Part shown: positions 35,719 to 42,776 of the stretch, one piece after another
Layout of the letters: each line of letters opens with the position of its first letter
Position numbering within the stretch: the stretch's first letter is position 1
Assembly (NCBI RefSeq): GCF_018129025.1
Contig: NZ_JAAEDI010000016.1
Location: 62,001 to 126,000, forward strand
Direction: 5' to 3'
Source: Neoroseomonas terrae
GTDB taxonomy: Bacteria; Pseudomonadota; Alphaproteobacteria; Acetobacterales; Acetobacteraceae
DNA length: 64,000 nt
Translations under genes and position numbers: made by a program
Notes under the pieces: model-generated
Told to the model about the DNA's origin: nothing
Databases searched by the model: none
What the model saw: the letters and a program-made list of their open reading frames with translations, nothing else

Positions 35719-36477
35719 CTAGAGGCTGAACCTTTCGCCGAGGTAGACGCGGCGCACGCCCTCATGCGCGACGATGTCGCGCGGGCTGCCTTCCATCAGC
35801 ACCTGGCCGTCATGGAGGATGTAGGCGCGGTCGATGATCTCCAGCGTCTCACGCACATTGTGGTCGGTGATCAGCACGCCGATGCCGCGATCCTTGAGAT
35901 GCTTCACGAGGTCGCGGATCTCACCGACCGCGATCGGGTCGATACCCGCCAGCGGTTCGTCGAGCAGGATGTAGGAGGGGTGCGTCGCGAGTGCGCGGGC
36001 GATCTCGCAGCGCCGGCGCTCGCCGCCCGACAGTGCCAGCGCAGGGGCGCGGCGAAGATGCGAGATGCCGAACTCCGCCAGCAGCGCGTCAAGCATCTGT
36101 TCGCGCCGGTTGCGCACCGGCTCCACGACTTCGAGCGCCGCACGGATGTTGTCCTCGACATTCAGGCCGCGGAAGATCGACGCTTCCTGCGGCAGGTAGC
36201 CGAGGCCGAGGCGCGCACGCCGATACATCGGCAGCGACGTGACGTCGTGGCCGTCCATCACCACCTGGCCTTCGTCGGGCTGGACGAGGCCGGTGATCAT
36301 GTAGAAGGTCGTCGTCTTGCCGGCGCCGTTCGGGCCGAGCAGACCGACCGCCTCGCCGCGCTTCACCGAGATCGAGACGTTCCGTACCACCGGGCGCTTC
36401 TTGTAGCGCTTGCCGAGGCCACGGGCGATGAGACCGCCGCCGGACTTGCCGTCCACCACGCGCAGGCTCTCGCTCAT
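35719..36477 (-). CDS. lptB: LPS export ABC ATPase
   Basis: This 252-residue ATPase drives lipopolysaccharide extraction by LptB2FG. Walker A is GLLGPNGAGKTT near residues 46-57, the Q-loop region is YLPQEASIFRGLNVEDNIRA near 92-111, and the signature ALSGGERRRCEIARALA near 146-162 leads into Walker B ILLDEPLAGIDP near 168-179. These are characteristic of LptB. Its start overlaps the lptA stop by four bases. Confidence 0.95.
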   Translation of the reverse strand: MSESLRVVDGKSGGGLIARGLGKRYKKRPVVRNVSISVKRGEAVGLLGPNGAGKTTTFYMITGLVQPDEGQVVMDGHDVTSLPMYRRARLGLGYLPQEASIFRGLNVEDNIRAALEVVEPVRNRREQMLDALLAEFGISHLRRAPALALSGGERRRCEIARALATHPSYILLDEPLAGIDPIAVGEIRDLVKHLKDRGIGVLITDHNVRETLEIIDRAYILHDGQVLMEGSPRDIVAHEGVRRVYLGERFSL

Positions 36478-37436
36478 CGTGCCGGCTCCTGCGACGGTTG
36501 GGCGGGCTGTTGCGGGCCGCCGGGCACGGTCTGCCCCTGCTGCGGCACCACCAGCCCCTGGACCCGCGCGCCGGGCGCGGAGACCAGCCGGGCGACGCCC
36601 GTCTTCATGTTCACGATGGCTTCCTGACCGGTCAGCGTGTTGTCCCCCCGGGTGATGCGGACGTCGCCGAGCAGACGCGCGAGGCCGGAATTCGGGTTGT
36701 AGACGCCGCGATCCCCGCGGACGACTTCCTCGGCAGTGCGGATGTCGACATTGCCATAGGCCTCGACCCGCTCGATCGAGGAGGGTTGCTCGCCGGGCGG
36801 CTGGCCCGGGCGGGTGGCAGCCTGCTGGCCACGCGGCGGCGTGGCGCCGGGCTGCGCGGTGGCGCCGGGCTGCGCATTCTCGGCGAAATAGGCGACGAGC
36901 GTGTCGGCGCGGACGCGGCGGCCGTCATTCGTCACGACCACGGCGTTGCCGCGCGCCACCGCCATGCGCCGCTGCGCCCAGTATTCGATGCTGTCGCGCG
37001 CCGTCAGCGTGTTGTCCGGCGTGATGAGGCGGAGATTGCCGCCCGTCATCACCATCACCGCCTGATCCATGTCGTAGACGGCGCGGTCGCCCTCGGCACG
37101 GTCGGTCGCCGAGGTGACGACGACGTTGCCGTCGGCTTCCAGGCGCCAGATCTCACCGCCGCCGGCCGGGCCCTCGGCGGCCGGCCGCGCGGGTGCCTGG
37201 GTGGTGCCGCCGCGCGGGCGGTAGCGAGCGATCAGCCGGTCAGCGTCGACCGTGACGCCGGCGCGCACCGCGCGCGCTTCGCCGCGGGCGACCACCACCT
37301 GTTCCTGCTGGCGCCATTCGATGCCGTCATTGGCGGTGACCTCGACCGGCCCGCCCTGCGTCATGTCGAGACCCTGCGCGGCGGCCGCCGTCGCGAGCAG
37401 CGCGGCGGCAAGGCCGGTGACGATTCTGCGCTTCAT
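36474..37436 (-). CDS. lptA: Periplasmic LPS bridge protein, enlarged
   Basis: This 320-residue protein has a signal peptide (MKRRIVTGLAAALLATAAAA), then OstA/LptA beta-jellyroll repeats (TANDGIEWRQQEQVVVARGE near 33-52, DNTLTARDSIEYWAQRRMAV near 138-157, RGDNTLTGQEAIVNMKTGVA near 265-284). It carries LPS across the periplasm as part of the Lpt bridge. It is longer than typical LptA (about 160-200 residues). A Pro/Gln/Gly/Ala-rich insertion near residues 190-220, with a short duplicated QPGAT unit, splits the fold into two blocks. ATGA overlaps join it to lptC and lptB. Confidence 0.85.
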   Translation of the reverse strand: MKRRIVTGLAAALLATAAAAQGLDMTQGGPVEVTANDGIEWRQQEQVVVARGEARAVRAGVTVDADRLIARYRPRGGTTQAPARPAAEGPAGGGEIWRLEADGNVVVTSATDRAEGDRAVYDMDQAVMVMTGGNLRLITPDNTLTARDSIEYWAQRRMAVARGNAVVVTNDGRRVRADTLVAYFAENAQPGATAQPGATPPRGQQAATRPGQPPGEQPSSIERVEAYGNVDIRTAEEVVRGDRGVYNPNSGLARLLGDVRITRGDNTLTGQEAIVNMKTGVARLVSAPGARVQGLVVPQQGQTVPGGPQQPAQPSQEPAR

Positions 37437-38137
37437 TGCCCGCCCTCCAGCATCGCGCGGGCGCGGCCGGTGAAGACCACCACCTGTCCGCGCTCGGTCA
37501 GGCGGAAGCCCTCGCTGACCAATGTTCCGAACGGCCCCTGCGCGGCGACTGGCTGGTCTCCCGATGCGGAGCCTTCCTGGAGCTGCACCTGCGCCGCGGC
37601 CGTGACCAGCATGTTCCCCCCATCCTGCCACAGCGTGACCTCGCCCCAGAGGTCGAGCAGGTGCCGGCCCTTGTCGAAGCGCCCCTGTTCGGATTCCAGC
37701 AACACCCAGCTTCCATCCGTCAGCAGCACGTCGGCGCGCGGACGGTCGAGATCGACGATGTCCGGGTTCTCGGTCTGCGTCGCCACGGTGGCGGTGACGG
37801 TAAAGGGACGGCTTTCCTCATCCAGCCCCTGGTAGCGCGGCGAGACCAGGCGCACCGCCTCGGGTGCCGCCTGGATCACCCGACGGAAGGAGACGCGGGC
37901 GCGGTCCTCCATGCGGTCCAGTTCCGGCCAGACGGCGATGGCCGCCAGAAGGCCGACGCCGGCGATCGGCAGCAGCCATTTCGCGACCTGCACGGCAAAG
38001 CGGCGGCGCGCGATCTGTCCCGCCGACGGCGACCAGCGCCGCCGCGAGGGTGGCAGCATGTGGCGCGAGGCGGCAGCGCTACGCTCGGCGCGCAGCGGCA
38101 CTGCCGGCGCCGGGCGTGGCTCGTCGCGTCCGCTCAT
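37433..38137 (-). CDS. lptC: LPS export protein LptC
   Basis: This 234-residue inner-membrane protein has a basic N-terminus, one span near residues 50-70 (VAKWLLPIAGVGLLAAIAVW) and a periplasmic beta-jellyroll domain with RYQGLDEESRPFTVTATVAT near 100-119 and RGQVVVFTGRARAMLEGG at the end. LptC anchors the periplasmic bridge to LptB2FG. Its first codon overlaps the kdsD stop and its stop overlaps the lptA start. Confidence 0.9.
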   Translation of the reverse strand: MSGRDEPRPAPAVPLRAERSAAASRHMLPPSRRRWSPSAGQIARRRFAVQVAKWLLPIAGVGLLAAIAVWPELDRMEDRARVSFRRVIQAAPEAVRLVSPRYQGLDEESRPFTVTATVATQTENPDIVDLDRPRADVLLTDGSWVLLESEQGRFDKGRHLLDLWGEVTLWQDGGNMLVTAAAQVQLQEGSASGDQPVAAQGPFGTLVSEGFRLTERGQVVVFTGRARAMLEGGQ

Positions 38138-39114
38138 GCAACGCCCGCGCGCAGCAGGTCGTGGATGTGCAGGATGCCGACCGGGCGGCGCGCGGCATCC
38201 ACGACGAACAGCGCGGTGATCGAGCGCGCGTTCATCTCGTGCAGCGCCTCGGCGGCCAGGGCGTCCGGGGCGATGCTACGCGGGTTGGGGTTCATCACCG
38301 CGCCGGCCGTACGGGCGAGCAGACTGGCCGCGCCGCCATCGAGCGCGCGACGCAGATCGCCGTCGGTGACGATGCCTGCGAGCGCGCCGTCCGGCCCGAC
38401 CACGCCGAGGCAGCCGAAGCGCCGCGCGGTCATCGCGACGATGGCGGCGTCCATCGTCATCTCGGGCGGGGCGAGGGGCAGTTCCTGCGGGCCATGCATC
38501 AGGTCCCGCACGCGGGAAAGCTTCGCGCCGAGCTTGCCGCCCGGGTGGAAGACGCGGAAATCCGCCGCCGTGAAGCCGCGTCGCGTCAGCAATGCCACCG
38601 CGATCGCGTCGCCGAGCGCGAGTTGCATGGTCGTGGAAGTGGTCGGCGCGAGGCCCATCGGGCAGGCCTCGGGCGCCGCCGGCAGCACCAGGGCGACGTC
38701 GGCGGCGCGGGCCAGGGCGCTGCCGTCGCGGCCGGTGATGCCGACCAGCGGCAGGCCGAAGCGCTTGGCATGACCGATCAGGTCCGCGAGTTCCGAGGTC
38801 TCGCCGGAATTGGACAGGGCCAGCACCGCATCGCCCGCGACGATCATGCCGAGGTCGCCGTGGGAGGCCTCGCCGGGATGGACGAACAGCGCCGGCGTGC
38901 CGGTCGACGCCAGCGTCGCGGCGATCTTACGGCCGACATGGCCCGACTTGCCCATGCCCGAGACGACGACCCGCCCGGTGGTGCCGGCCAGCAGCGAGAC
39001 GGCGCGCGCGAAGCCGTCGTCGAGGCTCGCGGCCAGCGCCGTCAGGGCTTCGGATTCGAGCGCCAGGACCTGGCGCGCGGTGTCGAGATCAGGATGAGGG
39101 ATCGGGGCGTTCAC
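38134..39114 (-). CDS. kdsD: Arabinose-5-phosphate isomerase
   Basis: This 326-residue enzyme makes arabinose 5-phosphate for Kdo, a core sugar of LPS. The N-terminal SIS domain has VVVSGMGKSGHVGRKIAATL near residues 49-68, HPGEASHGDLGMI near 80 and ALSNSGETSEL near 98. Two CBS domains follow from about 200 (RDLMHGPQELPL; VMNPNPRSIA). The start is GTG at 39114, inferred from family length since no ATG is available. It leads the kdsD-lptC-lptA-lptB-rpoN-hpf run, whose first four genes overlap by ATGA. Confidence 0.9.
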   Translation of the reverse strand: MNAPIPHPDLDTARQVLALESEALTALAASLDDGFARAVSLLAGTTGRVVVSGMGKSGHVGRKIAATLASTGTPALFVHPGEASHGDLGMIVAGDAVLALSNSGETSELADLIGHAKRFGLPLVGITGRDGSALARAADVALVLPAAPEACPMGLAPTTSTTMQLALGDAIAVALLTRRGFTAADFRVFHPGGKLGAKLSRVRDLMHGPQELPLAPPEMTMDAAIVAMTARRFGCLGVVGPDGALAGIVTDGDLRRALDGGAASLLARTAGAVMNPNPRSIAPDALAAEALHEMNARSITALFVVDAARRPVGILHIHDLLRAGVA

Positions 39115-39372
39115 GCCATCTGTATGGTGCGGCGGCGGGCGGGGGTCAACAAATGTGCGCTGACGAGAATCAAGAACCGTGCCAACTGCGGCAATAGAAT
39201 GGCAGAACCCCATTTCCTCCCGGCTCCGAGGGCCTCGGGAAGCGTCCCTGAAGACGCGTTTCCGTGTCGGGCGGGGGTGGGATGCGCGCCGAGACGGGTC
39301 GCGCGCGCTTCCTCGTCGATTGCGGCATGGTCCAGGGGCCGAAGCCGCTGCCGGACCGTCCAAACGGACCTG

Positions 39373-40029
39373 TTAATGGCTGAGGATGTCCGGATCCTCG
39401 TATCCCAGCAGATCCAGCTTTCCGCGAGCGGGAAGGAAGCGGAAGCACGCCTCGGCGAGGTCGAGGCGGCCCTCCCGCTTCAGCAGCCCTTCGAGCTTCG
39501 CCCACAGCGCATGCAGGTGCAGCACATCGGAGGCCGCGTAGGCGAGCTGCTCCGGCGTCAGCTCCGGCGCGCCCCAATCCGAAGTCTGCTGCTGCTTCGA
39601 CAGATCGACGCCGAGCAGTTCCCGGCACAGATCCTTCAGCCCGTGCCGGTCTGTGAAGGTGCGCACGAGCTTGGCGGCGACCTTGGTGCAGACGACGGGT
39701 GCGACGGTGACGCCGAGATAGCGGTACAGCGCGGCGACGTCGAAGCGCGCGAAATGGAACAGCTTGGTCACCGCCGGGTCGGTGAGCAGCCGCCGCAGGT
39801 TCGGCGCCGCATAGCCCTGACCGCCCAGGCTTTCCGGGATGAGCTGCACGAGATGCGCCGAGCCGTCGCCGGACGAAAGCTGCACCAGGCACAGCCGGTC
39901 GCGATGCGGATTGAGCCCCATCGTCTCGGTGTCGATGGCGACGATGCGGCCGAGGTCGAGCCCATCGGGCAGGTCGTTGCGATGCAGGCGGATGGTCACG
40001 CCGGCATGGGTGAAAAGCGTTGTGCCCAT
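39373..40029 (-). CDS. rnd: Ribonuclease D-like 3'-5' exonuclease
   Basis: This 218-residue protein carries only the DEDD exonuclease domain and lacks the HRDC domains of E. coli RNase D, a common short form in alphaproteobacteria. Exo I is VAIDTETMGLNPHRDRLCLV near residues 30-49, Exo II is KLFHFARFDVAALYRYLGV near 88-106, and Exo III is AYAASDVLHLHALWAKLEG near 163-181. It trims RNA 3' ends, for example of tRNAs. It is separate from kdsD by 258 bp. Confidence 0.9.
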   Translation of the reverse strand: MGTTLFTHAGVTIRLHRNDLPDGLDLGRIVAIDTETMGLNPHRDRLCLVQLSSGDGSAHLVQLIPESLGGQGYAAPNLRRLLTDPAVTKLFHFARFDVAALYRYLGVTVAPVVCTKVAAKLVRTFTDRHGLKDLCRELLGVDLSKQQQTSDWGAPELTPEQLAYAASDVLHLHALWAKLEGLLKREGRLDLAEACFRFLPARGKLDLLGYEDPDILSH

Positions 40030-40101
40030 CGGATGTGGCCGTGCCTTGTCGCAGAGGGGGGAGCCCCGGGCGTGAAGCGTCCCGGAGCGGCGTGCCGAGG
40101 C

Positions 40102-40275
40102 TTACGGCGAAGCGGTGCCATCGGCAACCGCCACCCCGCAGAGGCGACGCCGGTGCCGCCGCCGCAGGCACCGCCGGTCCGCGGGCTCGCCGAGGCATCG
40201 CGCCATGTAGAGCTGAGCTTGCTGGAACAACGGCAGATCGCAGGTGTCGCACTTGGCCGTGATGGCCTGCATCAT
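40102..40275 (-). CDS. Possible small Cys-containing protein
   Basis: A 57-residue frame starts MMQAITAKCDTCDLPLFQQA and ends in an Arg-rich stretch. Third positions are strongly GC-rich in the first 30 codons and the Cys-X2-Cys looks deliberate. Against it: no clear ribosome site, and the Arg-rich tail could be noise. Not recognised. Confidence 0.3.
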   Translation of the reverse strand: MMQAITAKCDTCDLPLFQQAQLYMARCLGEPADRRCLRRRHRRRLCGVAVADGTASP

Positions 40276-40634
40276 CCAACCGGTGTTGATGTCCAAACGC
40301 GGCCTGATAGTGCGGGCAACGGGACGCTCAATACCGGGGTGGCGCCCGCGATCGAGACTCAGCGTTGAGGCGACAATCTGGGCATCACGTTGGCGCCGCC
40401 ATGAAGGGACTTGAGAGTGCCAATGTGAGGCCGGCTAAGGCCCGGCCTCCATCACTCCGACAGGTGTGAAGGCGGTGACAAGGCGGAGGTGACGCCGGGT
40501 GCCACTGGGGCCGTTCCGATGTTCGCGGCGCACGAGGAAACCGGCTGGAAAGGGGGGTAGTCGTCGCACTCACTGGGGGCCGCTTCGGGCTGTGCCGCCG
40601 CATGGACGGCGACGATGACATCCCTGGTCAATGC

Positions 40635-40661
40635 GCAAAGGGGGCGCTGTTCGGCGCCCCC
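40635..40661 (-). terminator. Rho-independent terminator of the OmpA-type gene
   Basis: On the minus strand the stem GGGGGCGC/GCGCCCCC with a 6-base loop is followed by TTTG, 20 bp after the stop at 40683. Confidence 0.75.
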
Positions 40662-40682
40662 AGATAGCGTTGTTGCGCAGCA

Positions 40683-41810
40683 TTAACGGAGAATGATTTC
40701 CACGCGTCGATTCTGCGGCTCACGGGTGTTATCCGGCGTCGGAACCAGCAGGTTCGTCTCGCCGAAGCCTTGCGCGACGATTTCCTGTCGCGGCACGCCA
40801 AGCCGCACCAGTTCGGCCGCCACTGCATTGGCGCGGCGAACCGACAGGCCCTGGTTGTATTGCGGCGAACCAGAGGTGTCGGTGTAGCCGTTGACCTCGA
40901 TGCGGGTGACCGCCTGGCGCGTGCGGGCCTGCGCGGCCTCGCTGATGATCTGTCGTGACCGGTCGGTCAGGTCCGCCCGGTTCCAATCGAAGAACACGAG
41001 GAAGGTGCGCGCCGGCACCGGCGCCACGGCGGCTGGCAACGGGGGTGTCGCCTCGGCGACTCCGAAGGCATAGCGAACGCCGAGCAGGACGGAGTGGTTG
41101 AAGTTGTCCACCTCGACCGAGCTCCGCTGGACCACGCCGTTCGCATTGATCGCGGTTGCGTTGAAGTCCTGCGACAGCGTGCCGAAGAAGCGATACTCCG
41201 CCGTGACCGCGAGTCCAGGCACGGACGGGATCGGGAAGCCCAGACCGACGATTGCCTGATACGCAAATTCCCCGCCGGTACCGTCGATTCTGGCGCTGGG
41301 GAGCGTATTGCCGGCCGTCGCCAACGCGCGAATGGTCACATTGTCGTAGTTTTGCCAAGCATAGCCGACACCGAGGCCGAGGTAGGGATAGACCGGCCAG
41401 TCAAAAACCGCGCCGAAATCGTAGAAGGCGTTCGCCATGATGCCGTAGGTGCGCGCCGTTCCGCTCGATGAGCCCCCGAAGCCGGTGACGGTGATCTGAT
41501 CGACTTCGTTCTGGCGGTAGTTCCCCTCGAGCTCAACTCGAAGGCCATTTCCAAACCCCCAACCTACGGAAAGAACGCCGGCAAAACCCAGACTGAACGA
41601 GACGTTGAAGTTACCTGAGGGCGTCAGGCCGAGGTTTGTGGGATTGATATTTGTACTGTCGATGAAGCTTTGTAGGTTTCCTCCGTCGGAATCCGTCAGC
41701 CAATTTAGGCCGGCGCCGCCTGCCACATAGACACCTGAGACGGGTTGCGCCTTTGCTATGACAGGTACCGACAGTAGCGTGGTCGCCAGGAGGAGCATTC
41801 TGGTTTTCAT
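40683..41810 (-). CDS. OmpA-type outer-membrane protein
   Basis: This 375-residue protein has a signal peptide ending near AKA, an N-terminal beta-barrel of alternating strands (residues about 23-255, with YPYLGLGVGYAWQNY and YRFFGTLSQDF typical of eight-stranded barrels), a short Pro/Ala linker, and a C-terminal OmpA peptidoglycan-binding domain. That domain shows FLVFFDWNRADLTDRS near 267 and VNGYTDTSGSPQYNQGLSVR near 301, then RRANAVAAELVRLGV and PQNRRVEIILR. It links outer membrane and cell wall. GAGAGG precedes the ATG. The gene is slightly AT-richer than its neighbours and borders the chromosomal flank of the integrated element. Confidence 0.9.
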   Translation of the reverse strand: MKTRMLLLATTLLSVPVIAKAQPVSGVYVAGGAGLNWLTDSDGGNLQSFIDSTNINPTNLGLTPSGNFNVSFSLGFAGVLSVGWGFGNGLRVELEGNYRQNEVDQITVTGFGGSSSGTARTYGIMANAFYDFGAVFDWPVYPYLGLGVGYAWQNYDNVTIRALATAGNTLPSARIDGTGGEFAYQAIVGLGFPIPSVPGLAVTAEYRFFGTLSQDFNATAINANGVVQRSSVEVDNFNHSVLLGVRYAFGVAEATPPLPAAVAPVPARTFLVFFDWNRADLTDRSRQIISEAAQARTRQAVTRIEVNGYTDTSGSPQYNQGLSVRRANAVAAELVRLGVPRQEIVAQGFGETNLLVPTPDNTREPQNRRVEIILR

Positions 41811-42538
41811 CGCCGTCGCCTCTCGCTGCTTCTTGGTTGGCTGCAGGCCGAGATTGACACAAATGGCAATGGGGTCCGGTCCGAAATCAGCGCGTCTTTT
41901 CGAGAATAGAAAGACTAGTTGCAAGCACGACACAATAAACTAATTAGGCGCTTTGTTCGCCAAGATGTTTCAATAATGGTTGAGGCCCCGGCCTGGTCGG
42001 GTTGCACACAAAGCGGCACGCGCCGAGGAGCGGCAACGTCGTCGGTGGCGTCATCGCGTGGTGAGTGGGTTTCCTCGTCGCGTTCGTGATCGCCAGGTGT
42101 CTTGCGGGCGCCCCGCCCAGACATCGTTATCCATTCGGATCCAGCGCGCCAGCCACGGCATCGTTCCTGCCCTTCGGGAGCAGCTTCATCATTGGGATGA
42201 AACCAGCCCGCATCAGGCAGACGGCGTTCTTGAGGATCGACTTTCCGCAGCGTTACGCTTCGAGCGTTGCAAGCAGCTCCGCACGTTCGTCAGTGCTCGC
42301 CGAGGCTCCGCGGTGCCCTTGCTCTCGAAGAGCGAGCAGCAGAGCGTTCTGATGCCGGAGCAAGCTGGCTGGAGCGCGCCTTGGTGGCAGATGAAAAGCC
42401 ACGTCAGCAAACGACCGGGGACTTGGCTGGGCCGCAACCCGTCTGGCTCAATCCAGCCGCTGTCTGGAGGTACGGTCGGGGTTACGTCCGGGCCGCGCCA
42501 GAATGTCTCAACTGATCCGATGTCTTGCGGACAAAGGA
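41811..42538. other. Chromosomal flank of the integrated element, no supported gene
   Basis: About 730 bp between the OmpA-type gene start and attL. Bases 41868-41990 are AT-rich and should hold the OmpA-type promoter. The remaining sequence has several short frames on both strands, none with a ribosome site or recognised motif. Before integration this DNA would have lain directly beyond the tRNA-Leu 3' end. Confidence 0.4.
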
Positions 42539-42553
42539 TGGTGCCCAGGAAAG
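42539..42553. other. attL, left attachment-site repeat
   Basis: TGGTGCCCAGGAAAG, identical to the 15 bases at 53707-53721 that form the 3' end (CTTTCCTGGGCACCA on the minus strand) of tRNA-Leu. No other tRNA sequence surrounds it. Confidence 0.85.
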
Positions 42554-42647
42554 AAGCCTACCAAGGCAGGCTAATCAGCGTCTTGGCGGAAAGTGGGACA
42601 ACCCGGAGACCCAAGGAATCTCTAGGTTTCATACGGCGACTGTCCCA

Positions 42648-42776
42648 CCGAAGCAAGCGAGATCGCTGTCCATTCGCGCCCTCCTGACCGAGGCCGGCGA
42701 GCACCGCCGGCGAGGTGACCACGCGGTCGCGGGCTATCTTGAGGGCATGGCCCTGGTGTCGGTGCGCCATGGCTGA
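42648..42776 (+). pseudogene. Possible phage gene tail remnant
   Basis: In one frame the end reads SLSIRALLTEAGEHRRRGDH then AVAGYLEGMALVSVRHG and a stop that overlaps the start of the primase-terminase frame (ATGGCTGA). This looks like the coupled end of an upstream replication-module gene, but no start lies inside the element because attL cuts in about 110 bp earlier. A 5'-truncated remnant is the simplest reading. Confidence 0.35.

Larger units (their letters stand above)
40030..40682. other. Intergenic region with a possible small gene and terminator
   Basis: About 650 bp between rnd and the OmpA-family gene. It holds a candidate small Cys-rich ORF (40102-40275), a stem with arms GAGGCCGG and CCGGCCTC at 40426-40448, and the OmpA-gene terminator at 40635-40661. 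No further gene is supported. Confidence 0.45.

Noticed and set aside
34351-36627. 758-codon plus-strand frame opposite rpoN and lptB
   Set aside because: Same reason: well-identified genes on the other strand and no recognisable domain in the frame.
37864-40368. 834-codon plus-strand frame opposite lptC, kdsD and rnd
   Set aside because: All three minus-strand genes are firmly identified; the plus frame is a shadow with repetitive Arg/Gly/Ala content.
40385-40621. 78-codon minus-strand frame upstream of the OmpA-gene terminator
   Set aside because: Pro/Ser/Arg-rich noise-like content, no ribosome site, and interrupted by the hairpin at 40426.
42525-42640. Extension of the small frame left of the primase-terminase gene across attL
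   Set aside because: Its start is a TTG with no ribosome site and the frame crosses the attachment repeat, so only the tail after about 42648 is plausible phage coding sequence.
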